From positions 124,001 through 188,000 of the forward strand of contig CAVONV010000007.1 of the NCBI GenBank assembly GCA_963697355.1: a stretch of DNA of 64,000 nt, in the 5' to 3' direction. Below the pieces are notes generated by a model. That model saw nothing but the letters and a program-made list of their open reading frames with translations. It was not told the origin of the DNA and did not search any database. Each line of letters opens with the position of its first letter. Position 1 is the first letter of the stretch. This stretch comes from CAVONV01 sp963697355. GTDB taxonomy: Bacteria > Acidobacteriota > Vicinamibacteria > Marinacidobacterales > DATDRI01. Positions 9,560-19,449 of this stretch are shown here, piece by piece. The position numbers and the translations under genes were made by a program.

Positions 9560-9898
9560 AGTCAAGGCGGTATCTACGCCCTGATGGCCTACATGGTTAG
9601 TCAACGGACTCACGAATTCGGGATTAGAATGGCCATGGGCGCCCAAGCACGAGACGTGCTCGGGTTGGTGCTTGGCAATGGCATGCGTCTAACCGTTCTT
9701 GGTCTTGGCGCGGGCCTTCTCGCGGCGTTGTCCGTCACACCCTTACTGGCAAACCAGCTCTTCGGAGTCAGCCCCAGAGATCCCTGGACGTTTGCAGCCA
9801 TTCCGACACTCCTGATGGTTTTTGCAGGGGTTGCTTCTTTGGTCCCGGCCCGTCGTGCTACGCGTGTGGCTCCCACTGTCGCCCTTCGCCATGAGTAA
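9560..9898 (+). pseudogene. C-terminal fragment of an ADOP-type permease
   Basis: The frame reads GGIYALMAYMVSQRTHEFGIRMAMGA and ends VPARRATRVAPTVALRHE, which is the last FtsX domain (about 110 residues) of the MacB/FtsX-like duplicated permeases seen just downstream. The first 700 or so residues are missing. The next permease begins 18 bases after the stop. This is probably what remains of an array member after deletion. The internal ATG at 9584 could in principle start a short protein, but I infer a remnant. Confidence 0.8.
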
Positions 9899-9915
9899 GG
9901 AGGCCCGACCCCACC

Positions 9916-12329
9916 ATGCTTTCTGATGTGCGCTTTCGGCTGCCGGATGCTCTATAAGAATGCCGGCTTTACAGTTATTGCCACATTCGTGCTTGCTCTA
10001 GGGATTGGCGGCGCAGCAGCAATCTTCAGTATCGTCGACGCGGTCGTTTTACGCCCGCTCCCTTACCCGGAGCCCGAGCGGTTGGTGTGGGTTTGGGAAA
10101 AAACACCGGACGGGCACAGAAACAACGTTGCAGCCGCCAACTTCATGGATTGGCGCGACCAGAACTCCGTCTTTGACGGGATCTGCGCGACCGCCGCCCA
10201 GCGATTCGTCCTCTCGGGCAGCGACCAACCGGAGCAATTCGCAGGCTCCAGTGTCTCCGCCAATTTCTTTGATCTCTTGGGCGCAGCACCCTTCCTCGGG
10301 CGAACGTTCCTTCCCGAAGACGAAGAACCGGGCCGCGAGATGGTGGTGGTGTTGAGTTATGGTGTTTGGCAAAGACGATTCGGCTCCGATCCAGATTTCG
10401 TCGGCGGAGACATCACACTCAACGGCGAAACCTACACCGTCATCGGAATCATGCCGCCGAGCTTCCAATTCCGTGCCCGACGTTATCAGATGTGGACCCC
10501 CCTCGCTATCAATCGAGCCACTGCCGTTCGCGATCTTCACTACTTGAAAGTCATAGCGCGGTTGAGGTCGGAAGTGAGATTTGAGCAAGCACTTGCCGAA
10601 TTGGAGACGTTGACGGCGAACATGAGCCAGTACTATCCGGAGAGAAAGAAAGACTGGAGTGCGACTCTTCAACCATTGCAAGACTGGCTCGTTTCGCCTC
10701 GGCTACGCCAAAGTGTGCTCGTACTCTTTGGAGCGGTCGGTTTCCTACTGATGATGACCTGCGTCAATGTCTCGAATTTGCTTCTCGCCCGCTCCGCCTC
10801 GCGTCAAAGGGAAATCGCCATCCGGTGCTCGCTCGGCGCCGGCCGACTGCGGCTCATCCGACAACTCTTAACCGAAAGCTTGCTCCTTTCCGCTATGGGT
10901 GGCGCGTTGGCGATAGCCATGGCGAGCGGATTCGTAAGAGCCTTTCCCTCAATATTCCCGGCCGTTCAATTGCCGGCCACGGCGACCTTGGAAGTGGACG
11001 GCCGCGTGCTTCTGTTCACTCTCGCCGTAGCTTTCGCCACCAGCATTTTCTTTGGACTCGCTCCCGCATGGCAGGCTTCCCGAACCCATCCGCTCGATGC
11101 TCTCAAAGAAGGTGGAAGGATGGGATCCGGCAGGAGAGGTCACCGATTCCGGTCGTGCGTTGGTCGCCACAGAGGCGGCTTTGGCACTGGTTCTCCTCAT
11201 CGGGGCCGGCCTCATGATGAAAAGTCTCGTTCAGATGAACGACATCGATCCTGGCGTACGAACCCAAAACGTACTCACGATGGACCTCAGCTTGCCCGAA
11301 ATGACATACCCCGACGCTCCGAGCATCGCTAGCTTTTTTCGAGATGCACTCGAGCGGATCGAGGCACTCCCAGGCGTTTACTCGGGCGGCATTGCCACGA
11401 CTCTTCCTCTGCAGGGATTGAGACTCGCTTTGGAGATCGACGTTGCGGGCAGCGAGTACTCCGGCGCCGACGCCAACGTCCAGCGGGTCAGCCCGGGCTA
11501 TTTTCATGCCATGGGATTCGAGATCCGAGAGGGGAGATTGTTGAGCGACAGTGACACCGAGGCATCCGCACGGGTCGCTGTGGTGAACGAGACGTTCGCC
11601 GAACGTTATGTCAGTGACGGGGACGTTCTCCAAAGGGAATTCCAAATGCAAAAGCTCTTTCCCCACAAGAAAGAACTGGGCGCACAAGAATCATGGAGAA
11701 TTGTAGGTGTCGTCAAGAGCGTCCGGGTATTTGGGCTGCTCGATGATGAAACCTCTGAAGTGTATATTCCCTATCTCCAGAGTTTACCGACCTCTGCGGC
11801 ACTGGCCATACACACCGCGACGGACCCCGAAGACCTAATAAAACCCGTGCGAGCCGCCATCCTTTCCGTAGATAAGGATCTACCCCCAACCCAGATTGCC
11901 ACGATGGAAAGCATTCTCGCCCGGGCCATTTCCCAACCGGAATTCCGCAGTCATCTCCTCGGACTATTCGCCACAGTGGCGGTGATACTTGCGGCTCTTG
12001 GCATCTATGGCGTCATGACCTGCGCTGCCTCGGAGCGCACACATGAGACGGGCATCCGATTAGCGCTGGGTGCGGAACGGAAAGAGATTATTTGGCATTT
12101 TCTTCGCCAATCGCTCATGACGGCACTGGTGGGAATCGTCATGGGAGTCGTCGTCGCTTTCTGGCTCACCAAGTTCATTGCCAGCCTTCTATATAACGTC
12201 GCACCCACCGATCCACGCATCTTCTGCCTGGTAGTTGCGATTTTGGCCAGTGTGGCAGCCCTGGCGAGCTATATACCGGCGCGGCGAGCCTCCCGAGTCG
12301 ATCCCGTCGTCTCCCTCCGCCATGAATAA
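9916..12329 (+). pseudogene. ADOP-family ABC transporter permease, two frameshifts
   Basis: An inner-membrane permease with the duplicated MacB-periplasmic-core plus FtsX layout, about 800 residues. The proper start is the ATG at 9916 (MLSDVRF). One extra base at C9937 breaks the frame, after which GCRMLYKNAGFTVIA continues from 9938. A second extra base at T11156 separates HRFRS from ALVATEAALALVLL. With both removed the protein is colinear with the intact neighbour at 12443. The end reads YIPARRASRVDPVVSLRHE. Family members are thought to work like MacB or LolCE exporters, but substrates are unknown. No ATPase gene is adjacent, as is usual for these orphan permeases. Confidence 0.85.
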
Positions 12330-12442
12330 TTGGGGCCTCACTGTCAAGGCAAAACCCCGGAAGAAGGCCTGACCTCGTCATTGACGCAACAAAAAGGGAG
12401 GTTCCTTCGTCTAATTGAAGGGGCCAGCTTGGGAGATTCATC

Positions 12443-14848
12443 ATGGGCACACTTTTGTCCGATCTTCGCTTCGCCGTCCGATCCATTTTTCGACGTCCTG
12501 GATTCGCCGTTCTGAGCGTCCTCGTTCTCGCGATCGGGATCGGTGCCGTGACCGTCATGTTCTCCACGCTGAATGCGGTCATTCTTCGGCCATTGCCCTT
12601 TCCGGAGGCCGACCGTCTCGTTTGGTGCTGGTCCACGACGGAATCCGGTAGAGACAACTCCACGTCTGCCGTCGACTACTTCGACTACCGTGACCGGAAT
12701 GATGTCTTCTCCAGCCTGGCGGTCCACCTGGTTTGGAACCCGGGTCAAATCGTCACGGGCGAGGGAGAACCGGAACAAGTACCTTCGACGGTGGTTTCGC
12801 AGAACTTTTTCGAGACATTCGGCACGCCACCGATTCTGGGTCGGTCATTCACGCTGGAGGAAACCGTGCTCGGGGGTCCAAACGCCGTGGTTTTGAGCTA
12901 CGGCTTTTGGCAGCGAAAACGAGGTGGCAGTCCCGATGTCCTCGGCCAAAACATCACCATCGACGGGGACTCCTTCGAAATCGTTGGGGTCATGCCGAAG
13001 GAATTCGATTACCCAGCCGGCGTCGCGCTGTGGTTCCCTATGAAAAAAGGGGGACAAGTCGAAAGGTCACGAGGAAACCGCAATTTCTTCATGATGGGGC
13101 GCCTCAAGAACGGCGTCACCTTAGAACAGGCTCGCTCTCAGTTCGACGCGCTGGCGCAACAGCTCGCCGAGGAGAATGCGGACGTCAACCGCAACTGGGG
13201 TGTACGTCTCGAGCCGATGCATGACCGGTTCGTGGGTAGACTCCGGCTGGCTATGTGGGTCCTCATGGGTGCTGTAACCTTACTCCTCCTCATTGCCTGC
13301 GCGAATCTGTCTTCTCTGCTGCTCGCCAAAGTCACGGCACGCCGCAACGAGCTAGCGGTCAGGTTTTCCCTTGGCGCTTCGCGGTGGACCATCATTAGAC
13401 AGCTCTTGGTCGAAAGTCTGCTGGTCACGTTCTTGGGCGCCATGGCCGGTGTCGCCCTAGCCATTCTGGGAAACCATGTCATCGCGAGTTATGGGGGTGG
13501 GGAAGTACGACAGCTAGCCGCCACCCACCTCGACAAAGCGGTTCTAATGTTCGCCGCAGCCGTCTCCATTCTGACGGGCCTCCTTTTTAGCATCATGCCC
13601 GCCCTGAGAAGTACCCGAATCGATCTCGTCCCATCCCTAAAGGAAGGAGCCCAGAGTACAGAGACGGCTGGCAGCCTCAACCTGCGCAATGCACTCGTGG
13701 TGGGACAAATAGCGCTATCACTGATGCTTCTCATCGCTTCCGGACTCCTCATCAAGAGCCTCTACCGCCTCGAGAACACCGACCCCGGCTTCAACGCTCG
13801 AGGCGTTCTCACCATGAACGTCCAACTCCCCGGCTTCCGTTACGATGAGGATTGGAAACAAGAACAGTTTTTCTCAGACGCGCTAGACCGGATCCGCGCC
13901 ATCCCGGGGGTCACGGATGCCTCGGGAGTCTCGGGACTCCCTCTACGTGGAGGCCCTTGGAACTACGTTCACCGGGCCGATCAGTCGCCCAAGGATTATT
14001 CCGAGATGGTACCTGCGGTCAGACGCCGAGCCATGGAGGGGTACTTCCAAACTCTCGAGATCCCCTTGCTGGCGGGACGCACGTTCCGGCCTTTGGATCG
14101 ACTCGGTGGACAGCTAGTCGTCATTATTAGTAAAGCCTTTGCGGAGTACGCCTTTCAAAACGAGGATCCCATCGGCAAAGAGCTCGTTCTTCCTTGGAAC
14201 CCGCCCCGATATATGAACATTATCGGCATCGTGGGAGATCTGAAAGACGACGGGCTAGCGGCCGAGCATCGCCCTGTTTTCTATGTACCCTTTCGGCAGA
14301 TGACCGACACCAATCTCAATCTCGTTCTCCGAACAGAAGGAGAACCGACCTCTCACACCGCCACCGTCCGTGACTTGATTTGGGATCTCGATCGGGACGT
14401 GCCCATTTCGGCCATCAGCACGCTATCGGTACGGGTGTCCACGTCGACTTTCGCTCAGCGGTTCCAGGCGCTTCTCCTCGGTACATTCGCCGCCATTGCT
14501 CTCATCTTGACGGCCATCGGCTTGTACGGTGTACTGGCTTACTTCGTCAACCAACGCACCCGCGAGCTCGGCATTCGCATGGCATTGGGCGCCGACGCCA
14601 ACTCGATCCTTCTCGAAGTTGCCAAGAGGGGTGTCGTTCTCGCCGGCATCGGAATCGTATTGGGATTGGGAGGCGGATTGGCCGCATCCCGGCTGCTCCA
14701 GAGTCTTCTCTTCGAGACCCAACCGACGGATGCGTGGACCTACGCCTTCGTGTCTGCTTTTCTCGCCATCGTGGCCCTCGCAGCTTGTCTCGTTCCCGCA
14801 TTACGTGCGGTCAGGATCAATCCCGTTGAAGCCTTGAAGACGGAATGA
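12443..14848 (+). CDS. ADOP-family ABC transporter permease, intact
   Basis: 801 residues. The N terminus (LLSDLRFAVRSIFRRPGF) leads into a first transmembrane helix, a periplasmic MacB-like core (about 50-240), three helices of an FtsX domain (about 275-395), a second helix (LVVGQIALSLMLLIASGLL) with another periplasmic core (about 430-640), and a final FtsX domain (about 685-795) ending VPALRAVRINPVEALKTE. This duplicated architecture is the acidobacterial duplicated orphan permease type. It lies 113 bases after the frameshifted paralogue, in the same direction. The substrate is unknown and no ATP-binding protein is nearby. Confidence 0.9.
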   Translation: MGTLLSDLRFAVRSIFRRPGFAVLSVLVLAIGIGAVTVMFSTLNAVILRPLPFPEADRLVWCWSTTESGRDNSTSAVDYFDYRDRNDVFSSLAVHLVWNPGQIVTGEGEPEQVPSTVVSQNFFETFGTPPILGRSFTLEETVLGGPNAVVLSYGFWQRKRGGSPDVLGQNITIDGDSFEIVGVMPKEFDYPAGVALWFPMKKGGQVERSRGNRNFFMMGRLKNGVTLEQARSQFDALAQQLAEENADVNRNWGVRLEPMHDRFVGRLRLAMWVLMGAVTLLLLIACANLSSLLLAKVTARRNELAVRFSLGASRWTIIRQLLVESLLVTFLGAMAGVALAILGNHVIASYGGGEVRQLAATHLDKAVLMFAAAVSILTGLLFSIMPALRSTRIDLVPSLKEGAQSTETAGSLNLRNALVVGQIALSLMLLIASGLLIKSLYRLENTDPGFNARGVLTMNVQLPGFRYDEDWKQEQFFSDALDRIRAIPGVTDASGVSGLPLRGGPWNYVHRADQSPKDYSEMVPAVRRRAMEGYFQTLEIPLLAGRTFRPLDRLGGQLVVIISKAFAEYAFQNEDPIGKELVLPWNPPRYMNIIGIVGDLKDDGLAAEHRPVFYVPFRQMTDTNLNLVLRTEGEPTSHTATVRDLIWDLDRDVPISAISTLSVRVSTSTFAQRFQALLLGTFAAIALILTAIGLYGVLAYFVNQRTRELGIRMALGADANSILLEVAKRGVVLAGIGIVLGLGGGLAASRLLQSLLFETQPTDAWTYAFVSAFLAIVALAACLVPALRAVRINPVEALKTE

Positions 14849-14946
14849 CCGTCGAGTTGCCCGTTCTCCAATAGGTAGATAAGCTAGCCGCCGTAGTTGA
14901 CCGCCTACGGTCCAACGGCACGGGCTCGCAAAGAGAGGAGACGACG

Positions 14947-16038
14947 ATGTGGTTTCAGCGGATGGCTCTAGAGGATTGGTTCGACACCTATCAATATGAG
15001 ATCGACTACGACATCGGTGAAAGTGCCGTCAAGTGTCTCACCTTGGGAGATATCGATATCGATCCCAAAGCCGTCCTCCTTCGATACGGCCACCACAAAG
15101 GTAGACCCGACCTCAGAGAGGCCGTAGCGGCTCAATACGAGGGATTCACTCGAGACGAGGTCATCGTCACATCCGGGGCCAGCGAAGCCAATTTCTGTGT
15201 TGTTTCCGCTCTCGTGAAACCCGGCGATCACGTCGTCATCGAGCATCCCAACTACCCGTCCCTTTACGAAGTGCCGCGATCCCTGGGATGTGACGTCGGT
15301 CTACTCACACTCAAGTTCGAGGACCAATTCAAGCCGAACCTGGATGAGCTCGAGCGAATGGTGACACCGGATACGAAGCTCATCAGTCTGACGCACCCCA
15401 ACAATCCCACAGGCTCAAAGATCTCTGAAGATGACTTGAAACGGGTCATCGAGCTCGTGGAATCTCTAGACACTTACCTGCTCTCCGATGAGACCTATCG
15501 CGAAATGGACCTCGAGGATCCCATGCCGCCTGCCGCCATCTTCAGTCCGCGAGTCGTGAGTATATCGAGCATGTCCAAGTGCTACGGGCTGCCGGGAATC
15601 AGGATTGGTTGGCTCGCCACAAAGGACCGGCACATTCTCGACTCCGTTCTCGCCGTTCGGGAACAAGTGAGTATCACCAATAACGCCGTTAGCGAAGAGG
15701 TCGCGGTCCATGTTTTGAACAACAAGGACCATTTCTTGGCCCGATCGAGACAACGTATCGAGCAGAACCGTAACATCGTGTCTCGATGGATGAAAGAACA
15801 AAACCACGTCGAGTGGGTCGCACCCGAAGCAGGTGTCGTCTGCTTTCCGCGCATCAAGGCAGCTTTGAATGTGGAGCCCGAACAGCTCTATCGTCGACTG
15901 GCCGAAGACTACCGGACGTTCGTGCTACCGGGGCGCTGCTTCGAAATGGACAACCGTCATTTCAGAATCGGTTTTGGAGCGGATCCAGAAGAAATCGAGA
16001 CCGGCCTCGCGAATGTGAGTGAAGCTCTAGGGGGCTGA
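14947..16038 (+). CDS. PLP-dependent aminotransferase, class I/II
   Basis: 363 residues with the fold-type I pattern: GRPDLREAVA near residue 55, TSGASEANF, HPNNPTGS, SDETYREM (Asp and Tyr that contact PLP), and the Schiff-base lysine Lys211 in SSMSKCYGLPGIRIGW. A strong ribosome site (AGAGGAG) lies just before the ATG. It resembles the branch that includes capreomycidine-synthase-like enzymes, but the amino acid substrate cannot be assigned. The neighbourhood (dipeptidase, symporter, D-cysteine desulfhydrase-like enzyme) suggests amino acid or peptide catabolism. Confidence 0.87.
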   Translation: MWFQRMALEDWFDTYQYEIDYDIGESAVKCLTLGDIDIDPKAVLLRYGHHKGRPDLREAVAAQYEGFTRDEVIVTSGASEANFCVVSALVKPGDHVVIEHPNYPSLYEVPRSLGCDVGLLTLKFEDQFKPNLDELERMVTPDTKLISLTHPNNPTGSKISEDDLKRVIELVESLDTYLLSDETYREMDLEDPMPPAAIFSPRVVSISSMSKCYGLPGIRIGWLATKDRHILDSVLAVREQVSITNNAVSEEVAVHVLNNKDHFLARSRQRIEQNRNIVSRWMKEQNHVEWVAPEAGVVCFPRIKAALNVEPEQLYRRLAEDYRTFVLPGRCFEMDNRHFRIGFGADPEEIETGLANVSEALGG

Positions 16039-16327
16039 CGCCGTCCCAGTACTCAAGAAATCAAGAACTCGAGCCCGCCTGCGCTGAAGCTTCCGCCTCC
16101 GTCGGTGCTACCGGTTCATGCCACCGACTTCGGCAAGACTCGCCGAAGCTATGCGAAGGCGGTCGGCGAGGCCTCGCTGTAGCCGCCTCTGAATCCGTGG
16201 CGGCGGAGGCGGGAATTCGAGAACCATAAATGATGCGGCTTCGCCGCCGCAGCATCTTTTGGGTGCCGACCTGTAGGCCCGCTGGATCGGCAAAACTCAA
16301 CGGAACGACGGTCAAGCTAGACCACTT
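16039..16327. other. intergenic region with GC-rich dyads and possible terminator
   Basis: Between convergent genes. The stretch 16232-16260 can form a GATGC...GCATC hairpin with an inner GGC/GCC helix followed by TTTT, a possible terminator for the aminotransferase gene. Upstream of it GCGAAGGCGG-type repeats form further weak dyads. No gene seen. Confidence 0.35.
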
Positions 16328-17794
16328 CTATTCTTTGAAGAAGATGTCGAGGACGTCTTGGGGGGTGGGCCGGGTCAACCTGCTCACCACCACAACCAGG
16401 ATCAACGAGACGAAAGGCCCGAAAATAGCGGGCCAAACACCCCACAGCCAATTGTCGAACGATTGGTGCTCCATGTAGCCCAACACGTACCAGAAGACGC
16501 AGGCGACGGCTCCCCCAATCATTCCAGCGATTCCACCCTCTTTGGTGGTACCGGGCCACCAGAGTCCCAGTAGGAAGGGGAAGGTAAACGCTGAAGCCAT
16601 GAGGCTGAACGACATCGTAACGATCCACAATATCGCCGCGGGAGGTTCCACGGCCACCGTAAGAGCCAAAACACCAATGGTCAATACGACGAGGCGGGCA
16701 ATGTTGAGCCCTTTTTGCCCCGTCACTTCCCTTCCAAGGAATTTGATGTAGACATTCTCGACCACGAGTGAGCCTGCCAAAAGCAGAATCGAGTCGACCG
16801 TCGACATCATGGCGCCCAGAACGGCCGCAACGATGACTCCGCCGAGGAGGGGTGGCAAAAGATCGGCAATCAATGTGGGTACCGTGAGGTCTGCATTCTG
16901 TAGATTCGGAAGAAGCACCCCAGCGGCAATGGCCACTAGTGTGGCTGACAAGTAAATAAAGCTCTGAAAGAAGATGGAGTAGACCATGGCTCTTTTCAGC
17001 GTCTTGTCGTCTTCGGGGATCAAGAACCTTGTCACCGCCGCCGGTGACCCACCAATCTGGAAAAAGCCCCAGACTAGAAAAGACGATACCACCCAAACCA
17101 GCGACATGTGACCTACAAAGGAAATCGCCTGAGGATTGATCTCCGCGTACTGACGGTGCATGTCGGAAAATCCACCCGCAGCTGCCACCGCCACCGGCGC
17201 CAAAATGGCAAATCCGACGATCATGATGATTCCCTGGATCAAATCCGTCACGGCTACAGCGCGCATTCCGCCCAGAACCGTATACAAAATGACGATGCCG
17301 CCAAAGATGAAGAGTCCCGTCAAGTAGTCCATCCCTAGAAGCACTTCAAAAACATTACCGGCCGCTTTGAGCTGGGCCGCAATCATGGGAATGAATGCCA
17401 CCAACATGATGAGGGTGCAGACCATGCCCGCCGCCGTGCTGTGATAGCGGGCCTCAAAAACGTCGGCAATCGTCACGCATCGGATGCGGCTCGCCACCCG
17501 CCTCAGCCTACTCCCCAATAGAATGTAGGAGAACCAGGGCGCCGCCGCCGATGAAACACCCGCAGGCCCGAAATTGTATCCGAGAACCTTCTCCGTCCCC
17601 ACGGCACCCATGTAGCTGCTACCGCTCATTTGCGTGGCGGAAAAGGAGAAGCCCACTGTCGCCGGCCCGAGTTTTCCTCTCGCAAGGAAGTAGTCCTTCT
17701 TGGATTGAACCTTACGGTTGAACCAGGCGCCGAGGCCTAGCATTCCAAGAAAATAGGCAATGAGAATGAGCAGGTACTGATTGGTTAGCGACAA
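16328..17794 (-). CDS. sodium:solute symporter family transporter
   Basis: 488 residues with about 13 predicted transmembrane helices. Family features include the N-terminal LLILIAYFLGMLGLGAWF, GKLGPATVGFSFSATQMSGSSYMGAVG (sodium-site region) and SNxL-type loops further on. The SSS family imports sugars, amino acids, pantothenate or other solutes with sodium. It is the last gene of a leftward operon with a 63-residue membrane protein and an M19 dipeptidase. The operon suggests uptake of a product of, or substrate for, the dipeptidase, but the substrate is not evident. Confidence 0.9.
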   Translation of the reverse strand: MSLTNQYLLILIAYFLGMLGLGAWFNRKVQSKKDYFLARGKLGPATVGFSFSATQMSGSSYMGAVGTEKVLGYNFGPAGVSSAAAPWFSYILLGSRLRRVASRIRCVTIADVFEARYHSTAAGMVCTLIMLVAFIPMIAAQLKAAGNVFEVLLGMDYLTGLFIFGGIVILYTVLGGMRAVAVTDLIQGIIMIVGFAILAPVAVAAAGGFSDMHRQYAEINPQAISFVGHMSLVWVVSSFLVWGFFQIGGSPAAVTRFLIPEDDKTLKRAMVYSIFFQSFIYLSATLVAIAAGVLLPNLQNADLTVPTLIADLLPPLLGGVIVAAVLGAMMSTVDSILLLAGSLVVENVYIKFLGREVTGQKGLNIARLVVLTIGVLALTVAVEPPAAILWIVTMSFSLMASAFTFPFLLGLWWPGTTKEGGIAGMIGGAVACVFWYVLGYMEHQSFDNWLWGVWPAIFGPFVSLILVVVVSRLTRPTPQDVLDIFFKE

Positions 17795-17809
17795 ACGATT
17801 GCCTCGATT

Positions 17810-18001
17810 CTAGTTGTCTCTCTTCACGTAGTAAATGGACGCTGCTATGAGATAGATATATCCGCAGTAGCACAGAATCCATACGCCCCAATCCAAGTTG
17901 GCAGGCCCCGGCGGCCACTCGAGGGCTAAAATCAGGCTGCCACCCACCATGAAGACGGCCATGAGAATCATGGAGACGAAAGGGAGCTTTGGTCTATTCA
18001 T
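17810..18001 (-). CDS. small two-helix membrane protein beside the symporter
   Basis: 63 residues starting at the ATG at 18001 (MNRPKLPF). Two hydrophobic helices are clear: SMILMAVFMVGGSLILAL and GVWILCYCGYIYLIAASIYY. The frame extends further upstream but overlaps the dipeptidase gene, so the short form is preferred. It sits 15 bases before the symporter start. Small two-helix partners preceding SSS transporters are known (YhdT before PanF), so it may be an accessory subunit. I do not recognise a specific family. Confidence 0.7.
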   Translation of the reverse strand: MNRPKLPFVSMILMAVFMVGGSLILALEWPPGPANLDWGVWILCYCGYIYLIAASIYYVKRDN

Positions 18002-18012
18002 GGCGCCTCCTC

Positions 18013-19239
18013 CTATTGCCACACGTCTTTTAGAACGCGCAGTATGTTTTGCCCTACGACCTTCTCGATGTCCCCATCCGAATAGTCGCGATCGACGAGC
18101 CACCTGAGGATATTATGGGACGCCTCTGTCGGGTTCTCGATACCTTTGACGTACTGCACTTCCTCAAACTCGGGCGCCGGCTCCTTGACGACACCTTCAC
18201 TCTGATGCGATGAGTCGATGGAGAGCGCGTCTGCAAATAGGTGGTGCAGCCCCACATGATCTCCGTAGAGCGTATCAGGGCCAAAGGCCACGTGATCGAT
18301 ACCCACGAGATCCTTGATGTACTCGAAGTGCTCCATGTACGACTCGATATTGTGGTAAGGGTGATTCGCGGTAAGGGTGGTGTGGGGTGCAGCTTCGACG
18401 CCGATCACACCCCCTTTGTCCGCACAGGCCTTGAGTACCTCATCCGGTGCGAGCCGTTTGATGTTCCACAAACTCCGCGCCCCGGTATGGGTCAGAAAAA
18501 TCGGTTTGCGGCTGGCACCGATGACATCGAGGGTCGTTCGATCGCTCGAGTGTGAGCAATCGATGGCCATCCCAATTTCGTTCATTCTTTGGACTGCCTG
18601 GTAGCCGAAACTGGTCAACCCTCCATCCCTCGGCTCCTTGAGACCGGACCCGAGGCAATTGGATTCGCTGTAGGTGATCCCCAGGACCCGAGCTCCGATT
18701 CCATATAGGATTTCTATCCGATCGAGCTCGTTCTCGATCATCGCAGCCCCTTCGAGCGCCACAACCAAGGCAATCTTGCCCTCTTGATGAGCGCGAAAGA
18801 TGTCGCTGACTTTCTCACATTTGATGACCAGGTCCTGATGGGCAAGGTCACAGAGCCTCATTCCAAGATCGTAGACGACGTCGCTCCACTTCCATCCATG
18901 CTTGGAAGTGATCATCGCAGTACCGTCCATGAAATTGTCGAACACCGCATCCCAGTAGGCATCGGCCAGGGCCCGGTAGGCCGTGAACACCCGTGCCTCT
19001 TTTTCGTAGGCTTTCGTCTCACCTATTTCGGCCGGAAAAAGGTGCGGATGCTCGTGGAGGGAGATCATGACGAGCTTGGCCGCCAAGCTTTCGACGCGTT
19101 CATTCTTCTCGGGAGACAGCGGTATCAGATAGGGCTCGAAGGGATTGTCCCTCTCGATCAGTTTGAATTCCTCGAAATCCCGGCCCCTTTTTAGATAGTC
19201 AAAGGATTGATATCCGGAGTAGTGTTTCCCGACGCCCAT
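18013..19239 (-). CDS. membrane dipeptidase (peptidase M19) family protein
   Basis: 408 residues. Metal-ligand regions of renal-dipeptidase-like enzymes can be seen: ALEGAAMIEN (bridging Glu), AIDCSHSSDRT (His), LTHTGARSLWN (His) and DHVAFGPDTLYGDH (Asp). The first metal motif, usually H-x-D near the N terminus, appears instead as SLHEHPHLF, so this belongs to a divergent branch. No signal peptide is obvious, which suggests a cytoplasmic enzyme. First gene of the operon with the two-helix protein and the symporter. Known members cut dipeptides or related amides. Confidence 0.85.
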   Translation of the reverse strand: MGVGKHYSGYQSFDYLKRGRDFEEFKLIERDNPFEPYLIPLSPEKNERVESLAAKLVMISLHEHPHLFPAEIGETKAYEKEARVFTAYRALADAYWDAVFDNFMDGTAMITSKHGWKWSDVVYDLGMRLCDLAHQDLVIKCEKVSDIFRAHQEGKIALVVALEGAAMIENELDRIEILYGIGARVLGITYSESNCLGSGLKEPRDGGLTSFGYQAVQRMNEIGMAIDCSHSSDRTTLDVIGASRKPIFLTHTGARSLWNIKRLAPDEVLKACADKGGVIGVEAAPHTTLTANHPYHNIESYMEHFEYIKDLVGIDHVAFGPDTLYGDHVGLHHLFADALSIDSSHQSEGVVKEPAPEFEEVQYVKGIENPTEASHNILRWLVDRDYSDGDIEKVVGQNILRVLKDVWQ

Positions 19240-19413
19240 TTACTGCTCCTCCTCGAGGCAAAAAGCTCGCCTATTGTAATGCATTCGATAATTGATGACA
19301 GCGGGGAAAAACAACGCGTTTGGCGAAACCAAAAACCTTCTGATATGAAATGATGAAGCTGAGACGTTTTGCACTGGAGATGGCCCTCAAGCCCGCGACA
19401 TAATATTGCGGAA

Positions 19414-19428
19414 CGGGGACAGTCCCCG
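19414..19428. repeat. perfect palindrome, REP-like
   Basis: CGGGGAC-A-GTCCCCG, a perfect seven-base dyad around one base, 22 bases before the serine hydrolase start. The GGGGAC/GTCCCC pair is a form often seen in REP elements served by RAYT transposases; that link is inference. Confidence 0.5.
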
Positions 19429-19449
19429 ACAGTCCAAGTGGAGACACGC

